Shown: positions 56,082 to 64,000 of the stretch, in pieces | Numbering within the stretch: the first letter of the stretch is position 1 | Layout of the letters: each line of letters opens with the position of its first letter | From: Clostridium sp. LS | GTDB lineage: Bacteria > Bacillota > Clostridia > Clostridiales > Clostridiaceae | Reading direction: 5' to 3' | Length of the DNA: 64,000 nt | NCBI RefSeq assembly: GCF_002760435.1 | Contig: NZ_AUUU01000031.1 | Span: forward strand, 31,458-95,457 | Translations under genes and position numbers: made by a program | Notes under the pieces: generated by a model | The model's database searches: none | Seen by the model: only the letters and a program-made list of their open reading frames with translations | Told to the model about the DNA's origin: nothing

Positions 56082-57314
56082 ATGAAAAATAAAGAATACT
56101 TAAACATAATGGATAATAAAATAAGGTATTTTATATATGATTACGCATATTTATTATTTATATTACTAATATCTATATGTGCGCTTATAATTAGATTTGA
56201 TTGGTGGTTCTTAGAAAGTCATGATTATACTAAATATTTACTTCCATGGTGTCAATATTTAGAAAACAATGGTGGCTTTTTAGGGCTAAGCTCTTTACAG
56301 TCTGATTATAATGTTAGTTATCTATATATTTTAGCCGCTTTCACTTATTTACCTTTAAGTTATTTATCTAAAATAAAAATCGTCTCTATTATATTTGATT
56401 TTGCTTGTGCAATTGCAAGTTCCTTATTAATCAAACATTTTACTAATAATAAAAATTCAAAACTTATATCTACTATTACTTATTCATTAGTTCTCTTTGT
56501 GCCTACTGTAATTGCAAATAGTTCAGCTTGGGGACAATGTGATTCTATTTATGTTTCATTCATTTTATTTTCATTATATTTTTTATTAGATGAAAATTAT
56601 AAATTATCATTTTTATTTTATGGTATTTCATTTGCATTTAAATTACAAGCTATATTCATCCTTCCACTATTCATAATTTTATATTTTAACAAAAAAGATT
56701 TTTCAATAGTTAATTTTCTTATAGTTCCTATTATAAATTTTCTTATCTATATACCAGCCTGGTTACTTGGTAGGCCTTTAAATTTATTATGGAATATATA
56801 TTTTATTCAAACAAATGAATACAAAGCTGCTGTTTTAAATTTTCCCAATATATATAATTTTTTGCCTTCTAATATTAATATATTTAATTTTTCCGGATTA
56901 ATCTTTACAATCTCTATTCTTGGAATTTTATTAATGTTTATTTTATTTGGAAAATCTAAACTTACAAATCTTGAAATAATCAAACTAGCTTTGCTATTAA
57001 ACTTATTAACAACTTATTTTTTACCATCTATACATGATAGATATACTTACTTAGCTGATATACTAGCAGTAATATATTGCATTATCAAAAAAGAAAAATT
57101 TATGGTTACTTTAGGACTGATATTAATTTCTCTAAATTCATACATATTCTCCCTTTTGGGCATTATAGCTATTCCTATGAAAATTGCAGCTAGTATACAA
57201 TTAATTTTAGTTTATATGATCTTGGTGGATTTTATAAAACCTTTTAATTCTGCTAATGAAATTGAAAATAGTATTAACAATTGCACTAACTCTAATGTAA
57301 AAATACCTATATAG
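56082..57314 (+). CDS. Membrane glycosyltransferase, Gpi18/PIG-V-like
   Basis: The 410-residue protein has about ten membrane helices and an acidic first loop (FLESHDYTKYLLPW). The later NSSAWGQCDSIY and FKLQAIFILPLF stretches recall the Gpi18-like group of lipid-linked mannosyltransferases. It is the only plus-strand gene in the 54-64 kb block. The ATG at 56082 follows AAGGGGTATGAAA. It ends at a bidirectional terminator shared with the YfhO gene. The assignment is by motif style only. Confidence 0.7.
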   Translation: MKNKEYLNIMDNKIRYFIYDYAYLLFILLISICALIIRFDWWFLESHDYTKYLLPWCQYLENNGGFLGLSSLQSDYNVSYLYILAAFTYLPLSYLSKIKIVSIIFDFACAIASSLLIKHFTNNKNSKLISTITYSLVLFVPTVIANSSAWGQCDSIYVSFILFSLYFLLDENYKLSFLFYGISFAFKLQAIFILPLFIILYFNKKDFSIVNFLIVPIINFLIYIPAWLLGRPLNLLWNIYFIQTNEYKAAVLNFPNIYNFLPSNINIFNFSGLIFTISILGILLMFILFGKSKLTNLEIIKLALLLNLLTTYFLPSIHDRYTYLADILAVIYCIIKKEKFMVTLGLILISLNSYIFSLLGIIAIPMKIAASIQLILVYMILVDFIKPFNSANEIENSINNCTNSNVKIPI

Positions 57315-57330
57315 TAATCCTAAGACAAAA

Positions 57331-57365
57331 AACAGATGATCTTTCTTTTATTACCTCATCTGTTT
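57331..57365. terminator. Bidirectional terminator between two convergent transferase genes
   Basis: AACAGATGA (57331-57339) and TCATCTGTT (57357-57365) form a stem with T-runs on both strands. It serves the plus-strand gene and the minus-strand YfhO operon. Confidence 0.88.
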
Positions 57366-57418
57366 TTTTACTATTTCATTAATTTTTTTGCTTTACTTTT
57401 AAAATTTTTAATAGTAGT

Positions 57419-59596
57419 TCACTTTTTTGTTTCAATATACTTTTCTTCATTTATATAACATTTTTGCTTCTTTTTGTTCCAAATTTGTATTCTACTCACA
57501 ATTCCTAATATTATCAAAAATATAAACACACAATAAATACCTGTAATCAAGTATGGGTCCCTATACTTAATTAAAATTTTATGTTTGCCCTCTGGCACTG
57601 AAATACAAAAATTAATATCATTTATAGGTGTCAGCTTAGCTTTATTTCCATCAATATAACCTTCAAAAAAATCATTGTACATATTATTAAAAATAATGCT
57701 ATCTGGTTGTTGCAAATTAACACTTAATTCAATATTATTTGTTGTTACCGTATAATCATCGCTTTCAACTTGCTCACCTTTTAAATTAAAAAACATAGGA
57801 TATGCTTTTTCATCATAAAATACAACTCTATACTCATCTTCATATTTCTTTACAATTCCATAAGAGTTCAGCTTTTTTGAATACTTATCAACTTTGCTTT
57901 TAGGAACTATATACCATCTTACTGCTGCTTTTCTAAAATAATCTACTTGGATTGGGTCATTCTCCTTTACTATAGCTGTAAAATTCAATCCAAGAGCAGC
58001 ATCTAAACTTGATTTAGAAATCAATACTTCATACCCCGCAAAGTAATCTAATCCCCAAAGTGTTGCGTAACTGAAACCCATTGTAGGTGCTGTCAAGTTA
58101 TTAGTATCATTTTGCGGAGTAGGATTCCAAATATCAAAACCAATTGAAATAATTCTACCTCCAATTAATTTATTCTTTAGATTTTCTACCAATGGTAATC
58201 TATCAGCATGATGTTCCCCAAAATCTCTATACGCAGTTCCAGTGTAAAGAAATATGAAATTAAACATTTGAATTCCTATTATTAAAATTATTAGTATATC
58301 TTTAACTACTTTCTTCCATTCTAACTGTCTAATAAAATTTGATAATACTAATGTAGCAATAACAATTAAATAAAAATCAAAAAACAAAGCTAATTTGAAT
58401 GGCCATCTGAATCTATTTAATATAGGAATTAAGTATATTATCATATTAAACATCCAATTAGTTGACCACAAAAGTGCTAACAACATTGGTATCATAAAAA
58501 CACATACATTTTTGGAATTTCTTCTAATACTTTTTGACTTCGTAATGTACTTTTGAATAATTCCAATCAATAAAAAAATCATTGTAAAATAACCCACATG
58601 TGAAAGATTTAACATATTTCTGAATGAAAACTCTGTATTTTCATCAGGCTGCAAAAAAGGATAGAATAATCCTTTTATCAGCTGATCAACTGGAAAATAC
58701 TCATCAAAAAATATTTCAAATGGAAGTCTTTCACTTCTTTGCGCTGAAACAGTTGTCAGGTGCCACATTGGAAGTAACAATGGTAATGAAAAAATAAACA
58801 CATAGATATAGCTTTCAATGTAATTTTTTAAAAATCTAAGAACATTACTTTCTTTTTCACCCATAGAAGCATCATATATGACATAACAAATTACAGTTAT
58901 AAATTCAAAAATCACTGAATAAATAAAGTATTGGATATGCCCTGCATAAAACAATAGTAATCTAACTAATACAGTATAAATTGTTGTTTTCAATGATGGT
59001 TTTTTATAAAGACAAAAACTAAAAAGCAACATCCATGGGAAATATGCTGCAACTGCTGCAACAATTACCCATGAGTTCGAAACATAAATAACAAAACTGC
59101 TTAAAGGCCAAGTTAAGCCGCCGAAAAAAGCGGCTTTATTATCATTTTCCAATAATATTATAAACTTATAAACGCCTACCGCTCCTATTAGTAGGTGCAA
59201 AATTACTTGAATATCAATTGCTGCAAAATAATGTCCAAAAATACATTTGCTTAGGAAAACAGAAAAATAAGTTATGGGATATAAAGCGGCTGTTTGCCCA
59301 ATAGCCAGTGATGGAATTCCTAAAAACTGATGGAAGTTATATAAAGCAAGTTCCCCCTTTATAATACTTTCATAATTATGAACAAAATACGGGAGATATG
59401 AATCCCTATTATCATCCTGGAGAAAAAAATACGGATGTTTATATTCAATAAACAATAATATACCAAAGACTAAAAATACTAATATCAACATATAGTTAAA
59501 ACTCACTGGCCTTTTAGAAATTAGGTTCTCCTCTAAGTTATTAACTTCAGTTTTTTTAATTACATTACTGGTATCTATCATCTTTGATAATTTCAT
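57419..59596 (-). CDS. YfhO family membrane glycosylation protein
   Basis: The 725-residue protein has an N-terminal helix, a first outside loop with FFLQDDNRDSYLPYFVHNY, then about twelve helices and an extracellular domain (about 480-690). This matches YfhO, a family needed for glycosylating lipoteichoic acid in Bacillus and Listeria. It is last in a four-gene run with GtrA, the UDP-galactopyranose-mutase-like protein and a GT39-type enzyme. That run suits sugar decoration of a wall polymer. Confidence 0.8.
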   Translation of the reverse strand: MKLSKMIDTSNVIKKTEVNNLEENLISKRPVSFNYMLILVFLVFGILLFIEYKHPYFFLQDDNRDSYLPYFVHNYESIIKGELALYNFHQFLGIPSLAIGQTAALYPITYFSVFLSKCIFGHYFAAIDIQVILHLLIGAVGVYKFIILLENDNKAAFFGGLTWPLSSFVIYVSNSWVIVAAVAAYFPWMLLFSFCLYKKPSLKTTIYTVLVRLLLFYAGHIQYFIYSVIFEFITVICYVIYDASMGEKESNVLRFLKNYIESYIYVFIFSLPLLLPMWHLTTVSAQRSERLPFEIFFDEYFPVDQLIKGLFYPFLQPDENTEFSFRNMLNLSHVGYFTMIFLLIGIIQKYITKSKSIRRNSKNVCVFMIPMLLALLWSTNWMFNMIIYLIPILNRFRWPFKLALFFDFYLIVIATLVLSNFIRQLEWKKVVKDILIILIIGIQMFNFIFLYTGTAYRDFGEHHADRLPLVENLKNKLIGGRIISIGFDIWNPTPQNDTNNLTAPTMGFSYATLWGLDYFAGYEVLISKSSLDAALGLNFTAIVKENDPIQVDYFRKAAVRWYIVPKSKVDKYSKKLNSYGIVKKYEDEYRVVFYDEKAYPMFFNLKGEQVESDDYTVTTNNIELSVNLQQPDSIIFNNMYNDFFEGYIDGNKAKLTPINDINFCISVPEGKHKILIKYRDPYLITGIYCVFIFLIILGIVSRIQIWNKKKQKCYINEEKYIETKK

Positions 59597-59707
59597 CTAA
59601 TTTATCTCCCTTTTTATTTTTCCTTCTATTCTTTTTTCAGCCCATATATAAGATCCCTATTTTTATGGATGTAGCTTCATATGATTTTCTACACATGTAT
59701 TATCTAT

Positions 59708-61336
59708 TTAGGGTTCTATTTCCTTCAAATTCGGAAATTGCTCCATAAGATCTTTTCTAATATAAACCAAATAGTCATAATCAGTTACTCCCCATTTCCA
59801 GACATAGTTTCCCTTTGCATCATGTACACAGACATAATCTTTATAACTAAGTGAATTTCCAAATACAATTCGTAAATCAGGTGATCCTATTATAACATCA
59901 GGAAAACCGATTTTTTTCCATTCTTTAATGTTTTCATCATTATTTGCCACCATGTGAGTTACGAAACATTTATTAGGTATATTATTATTTAAATTATAAT
60001 ATATATTTTTATCGAAATATGGTAGTGCATCGGTACCACCAATTAAATTTGTATCCACTACTGTCATTTTAGTCTCATTATTAGTATACTGTTTCCATTG
60101 AGCCATAATATTATATTTATCTAAATTGTTTTCTTTAATAAACGTTGCTAAATCTCTTCCTACTCCATATGGAACATATATCTCATTTATAGATGACATT
60201 ATTGTCCAAGTAACCGATATGCAAATTATAATTCCAAAAAAAACTGTTGGAATACGATTTAATAATCGAATATCTGATTCTTCCTTAACTAACCTATTTA
60301 AAAATTGAAAGTTAATACTTTTCTCTTTTTTATCCTCACAACAAATCCAAATTATAAATAAAAAAAACGCTGTAATAATGCCAACATGATGAGGACTAAA
60401 ATATACGAATGTAGAAAAAACTCCAATAAAACTATATGGTATCAATAATAATAATAATTTATTATTTCTTTTTGCAAATGCAATCAATAGAAAACTAATT
60501 ATACCGCTTCCAACGATTCCTATAGCAGAATAAATACTCAATTCAAGTTTTGTTGTAAAATAATTGCAAATATCTAAATAAGTAGCATCTCCTGGCAGTA
60601 CAAAAAACATATATACAAATCTATTTATATAATTATTATCTTTCACTACATTAGCCATTGCATAAGTATCAGGTTTAGGAATAATACTTATTACTAAAAT
60701 TAAGTTTAATATTAATAATATTGATAGGGCAAAAAAACGTTTATCACAACAAAACTTCTTTATACTATTTATTGAAAAATTCTTATTAAATATTTCAAAT
60801 AACCATGCTATAACAATTCCAGCAGAAAATATTATTCCATATGCACTAGCGCTGCAAAGTATAAATAAGGCTGCCATAAATCTAAAAGGTTTTATATCTT
60901 TAGTTTTGTAAAACATTGAACAAAGAATAAATCCAAGCATTAATATGCAATAAGGCCTGCTTATTACGCCATATTGATAAAAAAAGAAGTAAGTAAATGG
61001 TACTGTCAATTTAACTATTCTTTTAAAAGGTGCTTTAAAAATAAATAATCCCATAGCTATAGAACAAAAGGTAAGTGAAACTAACTTAATGCTAAATTCA
61101 AAAGGAGCACCCAATTTAGCAAAAGGTAGAAGTACTAAATGCCAGATAGGAGGATGTCCTTCATAATGTGGCAGCACAAATAATATTTCTTTTAAAGAAG
61201 CATCTCTTGCAATCAACCATGCCTGTGCTTCATCAAACCATGGTTCATGAAAATACATAATTATTATCATACATACCATATACAGTATTAAAGCTAAAAT
61301 TTCTGGTATATATTTATTAATCCTTTTGTTATTCAC
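59708..61336 (-). CDS. Membrane glycosyltransferase, GT39-like
   Basis: The 542-residue protein has about eleven helices and the GT-C acidic pair Asp35-Glu36 in WFDEAQAWLIARD, followed by HYEGHPPIWHL. An extracellular C-terminal region (about 420-542) follows. It probably transfers a sugar from a polyprenyl phosphate. The start is GTG at 61336 with GGGGAGAAGAG ahead. It lies 15 bases after the flavoprotein gene, so the genes are cotranscribed. Confidence 0.78.
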   Translation of the reverse strand: MNNKRINKYIPEILALILYMVCMIIIMYFHEPWFDEAQAWLIARDASLKEILFVLPHYEGHPPIWHLVLLPFAKLGAPFEFSIKLVSLTFCSIAMGLFIFKAPFKRIVKLTVPFTYFFFYQYGVISRPYCILMLGFILCSMFYKTKDIKPFRFMAALFILCSASAYGIIFSAGIVIAWLFEIFNKNFSINSIKKFCCDKRFFALSILLILNLILVISIIPKPDTYAMANVVKDNNYINRFVYMFFVLPGDATYLDICNYFTTKLELSIYSAIGIVGSGIISFLLIAFAKRNNKLLLLLIPYSFIGVFSTFVYFSPHHVGIITAFFLFIIWICCEDKKEKSINFQFLNRLVKEESDIRLLNRIPTVFFGIIICISVTWTIMSSINEIYVPYGVGRDLATFIKENNLDKYNIMAQWKQYTNNETKMTVVDTNLIGGTDALPYFDKNIYYNLNNNIPNKCFVTHMVANNDENIKEWKKIGFPDVIIGSPDLRIVFGNSLSYKDYVCVHDAKGNYVWKWGVTDYDYLVYIRKDLMEQFPNLKEIEP

Positions 61337-61351
61337 CCTCTTCTCCCCTTG

Positions 61352-62905
61352 CTAACTAGTTTTAATTTCATGATATTCTTCTTCAGCGTTAACATCCCAA
61401 ATTCTATGTTTATTAATTCCATCATTTATATACGAAGCAACTGCTTCCAACGCTGTTAACATTGAATGATCCATATTGTTGTATCTGTGCTGACCATTTC
61501 TTCCTATACAATATAAATTATCAATAGAATTTATATAATCTTTTATAGAATCAAAATTTTTATAACTTCCAAAGTATGCAGGATAAGCCTTTTTTACTTT
61601 TATAATTTTGGAATCTAAAACATCATCCTTATTTATTATGTTAATTTTACACAGCTCGTCTATAGCAAAATTAATAAAAACTTCTTCACTCATACTCCAC
61701 ATTTCATCATTTTCATTACAAAAATATTCAAGTCCTATCCAAACAGTATTTTCTAGATCGTTAACCAAATACGGTGACCAATTATTAAAAATTTGTAATC
61801 TTCCTATTTTAACATCCCTTTCTTGGATATATATCCAACAATCTGGAATAATATCTGAAACAGTTTTAATTTCTGTTTTATTTTCTAACTTTAGCTTCTT
61901 AAGAAGCAATCCTACTGTAATAAAATCTCTATATGGAAGATTTTCAGCAATATTTATTATATCTTTTGGCGGATAATTTCCTAGCGATTTAATTAAATCT
62001 TTAATAGGCATTGAAGAAAACACTGTTTTAACATTTTTATATTCAGATATTTCCCCATTACTTTTTTGGGCCATTAATCTAGCTATCTTATTATTTCTCA
62101 CTTCTATTGAATTAACTCTAGAATCAAAAATAATTTCTCCACCCATTTCAATTATCTTATCAGCCATAGTTTCCCAAAGCTGCCCATGACCCTTTTTAGG
62201 ATAATAGAATTCTTCTATTAATGAGGTTTCACATCCTTTTGAGCCTTTAAAAGGCTTAGCCAGCATAGATAAAATAACTTTAAATAATGATAAACCTTTA
62301 ACCCTTTGAGCGCCCCAATCTGGTGCAATTTTAGATGGATGAACACCCCATAATTTTTCTGTATAATCTTCAAAAAACATTTCATATAATGGTTGTCCAA
62401 ATCTATTAATATAGAAATCCTCTAATGAATTTTCTTTTCTCTTTATTAAGCAAGCCTTAATATATCCAATGCCAGCTTTAATCGTACGTATAATTCCCAT
62501 ATTATAAAAAGTTTCAAAGCTTAAGGTAATAGGATAGTTAAAGAAATTTCTAAGATAAAATATTCTTGAAATTCTCCTTCTTTTTAATAAAACTTCTTCA
62601 CCCTTTTCAGGATCTGGTCCATTTTCTTCTATCTCTAATTCCCTACTTAGCATAATATCATCTTTAGAAGGATACCCTTGAATAGGCATTAATTCTTTCC
62701 ATATATTCATTACCTGTTCATTTTTAGTGAAAAACCTATGTCCTCCAAGATCCATACGATTATCCTTATAAACAACTGTTCTTGAAATCCCTCCGATAGA
62801 TTCTGATTCCTCAATAATGATTGGTTTAATTTCAGTGTTTTTTAATAACTTATAAGCTGCGGTAAGTCCTGCTGGCCCTGCACCAATTATAATAACCTTT
62901 TCCAA
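61352..62905 (-). CDS. FAD-dependent oxidoreductase, UDP-galactopyranose-mutase-like
   Basis: The 517-residue flavoprotein starts with a Rossmann FAD motif ([15 protein letters not shown], residues 6-20). It shows GGISRTV and [10 protein letters not shown], both usual in the amine-oxidase/UDP-galactopyranose-mutase-like group. It might produce an activated furanose or act on another sugar nucleotide or lipid-linked sugar. The start is TTG at 62905, seven bases after GGGGGAAG. It belongs to the GtrA-YfhO run. Confidence 0.75.
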   Translation of the reverse strand: MEKVIIIGAGPAGLTAAYKLLKNTEIKPIIIEESESIGGISRTVVYKDNRMDLGGHRFFTKNEQVMNIWKELMPIQGYPSKDDIMLSRELEIEENGPDPEKGEEVLLKRRRISRIFYLRNFFNYPITLSFETFYNMGIIRTIKAGIGYIKACLIKRKENSLEDFYINRFGQPLYEMFFEDYTEKLWGVHPSKIAPDWGAQRVKGLSLFKVILSMLAKPFKGSKGCETSLIEEFYYPKKGHGQLWETMADKIIEMGGEIIFDSRVNSIEVRNNKIARLMAQKSNGEISEYKNVKTVFSSMPIKDLIKSLGNYPPKDIINIAENLPYRDFITVGLLLKKLKLENKTEIKTVSDIIPDCWIYIQERDVKIGRLQIFNNWSPYLVNDLENTVWIGLEYFCNENDEMWSMSEEVFINFAIDELCKINIINKDDVLDSKIIKVKKAYPAYFGSYKNFDSIKDYINSIDNLYCIGRNGQHRYNNMDHSMLTALEAVASYINDGINKHRIWDVNAEEEYHEIKTS

Positions 62906-62945
62906 ACCTTCTCTTCCCCCAATTTCTAGCTTTATACAATATAAG

Positions 62946-63359
62946 CTATGTAAATATCAATATTTTTCTTGCAGCATAATTCCATATTAGCACTGCTGCC
63001 GCAACTATAACTTTTGTAAGTAAATAATTCATATTAAAAAAATTCACTCCTGCATACATTCCAATTTCAGTTAAAAGCAACCCTATCATACCTATTAGGG
63101 AAAATAAAAAGAAAGAAAATATATTTCTTCCTTTTCCTTGCTCTTTGGCATCTTTAAAAACAAAAATTAATGAACAGATATAGTTAAAAATTAATCCTGC
63201 CAAAAAACCCAATGCGGTAGATACATAAATGCCTATATATCCTAAACCAAAAAATACTTGTGTTTTAAAGAAATATAAAGTTAATATATCTATGAAGAAG
63301 GCAGTTCCTCCAACAAAAATATATCTAATAAATTCATCAATAATTGCTTTCCTGTTCAT
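62946..63359 (-). CDS. GtrA family membrane protein
   Basis: The 137-residue protein has four membrane helices and the GtrA pattern ([33 protein letters not shown], late [12 protein letters not shown]). GtrA relatives help move polyprenyl-phosphate sugars across the membrane for O-antigen or teichoic-acid glycosylation. It is first in a four-gene run and starts after TTTAGGAGTTATT. Confidence 0.85.
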   Translation of the reverse strand: MNRKAIIDEFIRYIFVGGTAFFIDILTLYFFKTQVFFGLGYIGIYVSTALGFLAGLIFNYICSLIFVFKDAKEQGKGRNIFSFFLFSLIGMIGLLLTEIGMYAGVNFFNMNYLLTKVIVAAAVLIWNYAARKILIFT

Positions 63360-63434
63360 ATAAAATAACTCCTAAACATCCTTAGTTATGTCTATATTAT
63401 TAAAATACTTTTTTCTACATAAATACTAAATAGA

Positions 63435-63473
63435 GATTGCAAAGCAGGAACAAAAAATCCCACTTTGCTAATC
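63435..63473 (-). terminator. Hairpin terminator after the Ig-like surface gene
   Basis: GATT-GCAAAG (63435-63444) and CTTTGC-TAATC (63463-63473) pair with a one-base bulge. It lies 14 bases past the stop of the Ig-like gene. The T-run on the minus strand is broken (CTATTTAGTATTT). Confidence 0.55.
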
Positions 63474-63486
63474 CTACTATTTTTAT

Positions 63487-64000
63487 TTAGAATAAATCTG
63501 GTTGAGCTTCGATATTTAAAGTAACAGGTACAGGACTTGTACTATCTGCTTTTGCCGTTAAAGTAACTTTATCGCTTCCTATTGGAGTAATAGTATATAC
63601 TATTAGATACCTATTCCCATTTTGCATTGAAAGTCCTGTAATATTTCCACTTCCATCAATACTTAATGATGTCGGACTTCCAATTGTACCTCCTGAAATA
63701 TCATATCCTTTAAATGAAGTATTATCTACTGTAATTTTTGCATTGTTATCTACACTTAAATTTATTACTGGATTTGATGATCCTGCATCAACTATCATAG
63801 CCATTGTTACAGGAATTCCATTTGTAACACTTAAACTACTACTAGAACCATTATTGATTACATTATTAACATCTCCATTATATAAGCCATGTGCTGAAAT
63901 AATACTTGGTGCTAATACTATTGTTATATTTACTGTATTTGACGCTCCGCTTACGTTTCCTGCTGCATCTTGTTGCTTTGCTGTTATTGTATGATTTCCA
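63487..64000 (-). CDS. Bacterial Ig-like repeat surface protein (partial, N-terminus beyond window)
   Basis: The frame stays open to the window end (about 171 residues shown). It reads as two beta-rich repeats: one ending KQQDAAGNVSGASNTVNITI, a common Big/Ig-like module edge, then a second module up to the stop after QPDLF. No anchor motif (LPXTG) occurs at the C-terminus, so cell attachment must come from the missing N-terminal part or from other domains. It is probably a large exported surface protein. It sits upstream of the GtrA/YfhO sugar-transferase run on the same strand. Confidence 0.75.
   Translation of the reverse strand, partial: GNHTITAKQQDAAGNVSGASNTVNITIVLAPSIISAHGLYNGDVNNVINNGSSSSLSVTNGIPVTMAMIVDAGSSNPVINLSVDNNAKITVDNTSFKGYDISGGTIGSPTSLSIDGSGNITGLSMQNGNRYLIVYTITPIGSDKVTLTAKADSTSPVPVTLNIEAQPDLF

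Overview
The window is about 30% G+C by eye, with low-GC Gram-positive gene signals: strong GGAGG-type ribosome sites, TTGACA/TATAAT promoters and U-rich hairpin terminators. Gene content fits a clostridium of the Clostridium sensu stricto group. Supporting features are a glnA gene paired with an ANTAR antiterminator, gltBD, an AprA/AprB-CysDN sulfate cluster, FeoAAB and a BceRS/BceAB-type module. It resembles the solvent-forming species most, but the species cannot be fixed from the sequence alone. No tRNA, rRNA, CRISPR array or intact insertion sequence was seen.

Layout. 1-8.9 kb: the end of an ECF sigma/anti-sigma pair, then a Bce-type antimicrobial-peptide module (transporter, sensor kinase, regulator). 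An alpha/beta hydrolase and a secreted cell-wall-binding protein sit inside this module, and a perfect BceR-like operator lies ahead of the transporter. A MerR regulator with a carboxymuconolactone-decarboxylase-like protein follows. 8.9-19.5 kb: a MocR regulator divergent from an EamA exporter, a polar amino-acid ABC transporter behind a GlnK/GlnL-type two-component system, AzlCD divergent from an XRE-cupin regulator, and an AEC transporter. 19.8-30 kb: a sulfate uptake and activation operon (sulfate-binding protein, CysTWA, AprAB-like, CysDN) and a second sulfate-binding protein gene. 30.3-33.4 kb: a Fur-controlled ferrous iron operon.

33.5-40 kb: an orphan hybrid-free sensor kinase with a small membrane protein, NADP-isocitrate dehydrogenase, and two tandem CPBP membrane proteases. 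40-50.4 kb: the nitrogen core, namely glutamate synthase (gltBD), an ANTAR antiterminator, glutamine synthetase and aspartokinase. 50.6-54.2 kb: a Rpn/PD-(D/E)XK gene and a decayed relative, LysM, GGDEF and DedA genes, and a prepilin-like remnant. 54.2-64 kb: multi-membrane-span sugar transferases, YfhO, a UDP-galactopyranose-mutase-like flavoprotein and GtrA, ending in a cell-surface Ig-like protein cut by the window edge.

How it fits together. Isocitrate dehydrogenase supplies 2-oxoglutarate, glutamate synthase and glutamine synthetase assimilate nitrogen, and GlnKL plus the ABC transporter handle external glutamine or glutamate. Both the glnA and the glnQ leaders have a strong promoter followed by a hairpin and an intrinsic terminator before the ribosome site. 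This matches control by the antiterminator encoded just after glnA. A second promoter-terminator cassette upstream of glnA could encode a small RNA of about 65 nt. These leaders and the cassette are the most interesting signals in the window.
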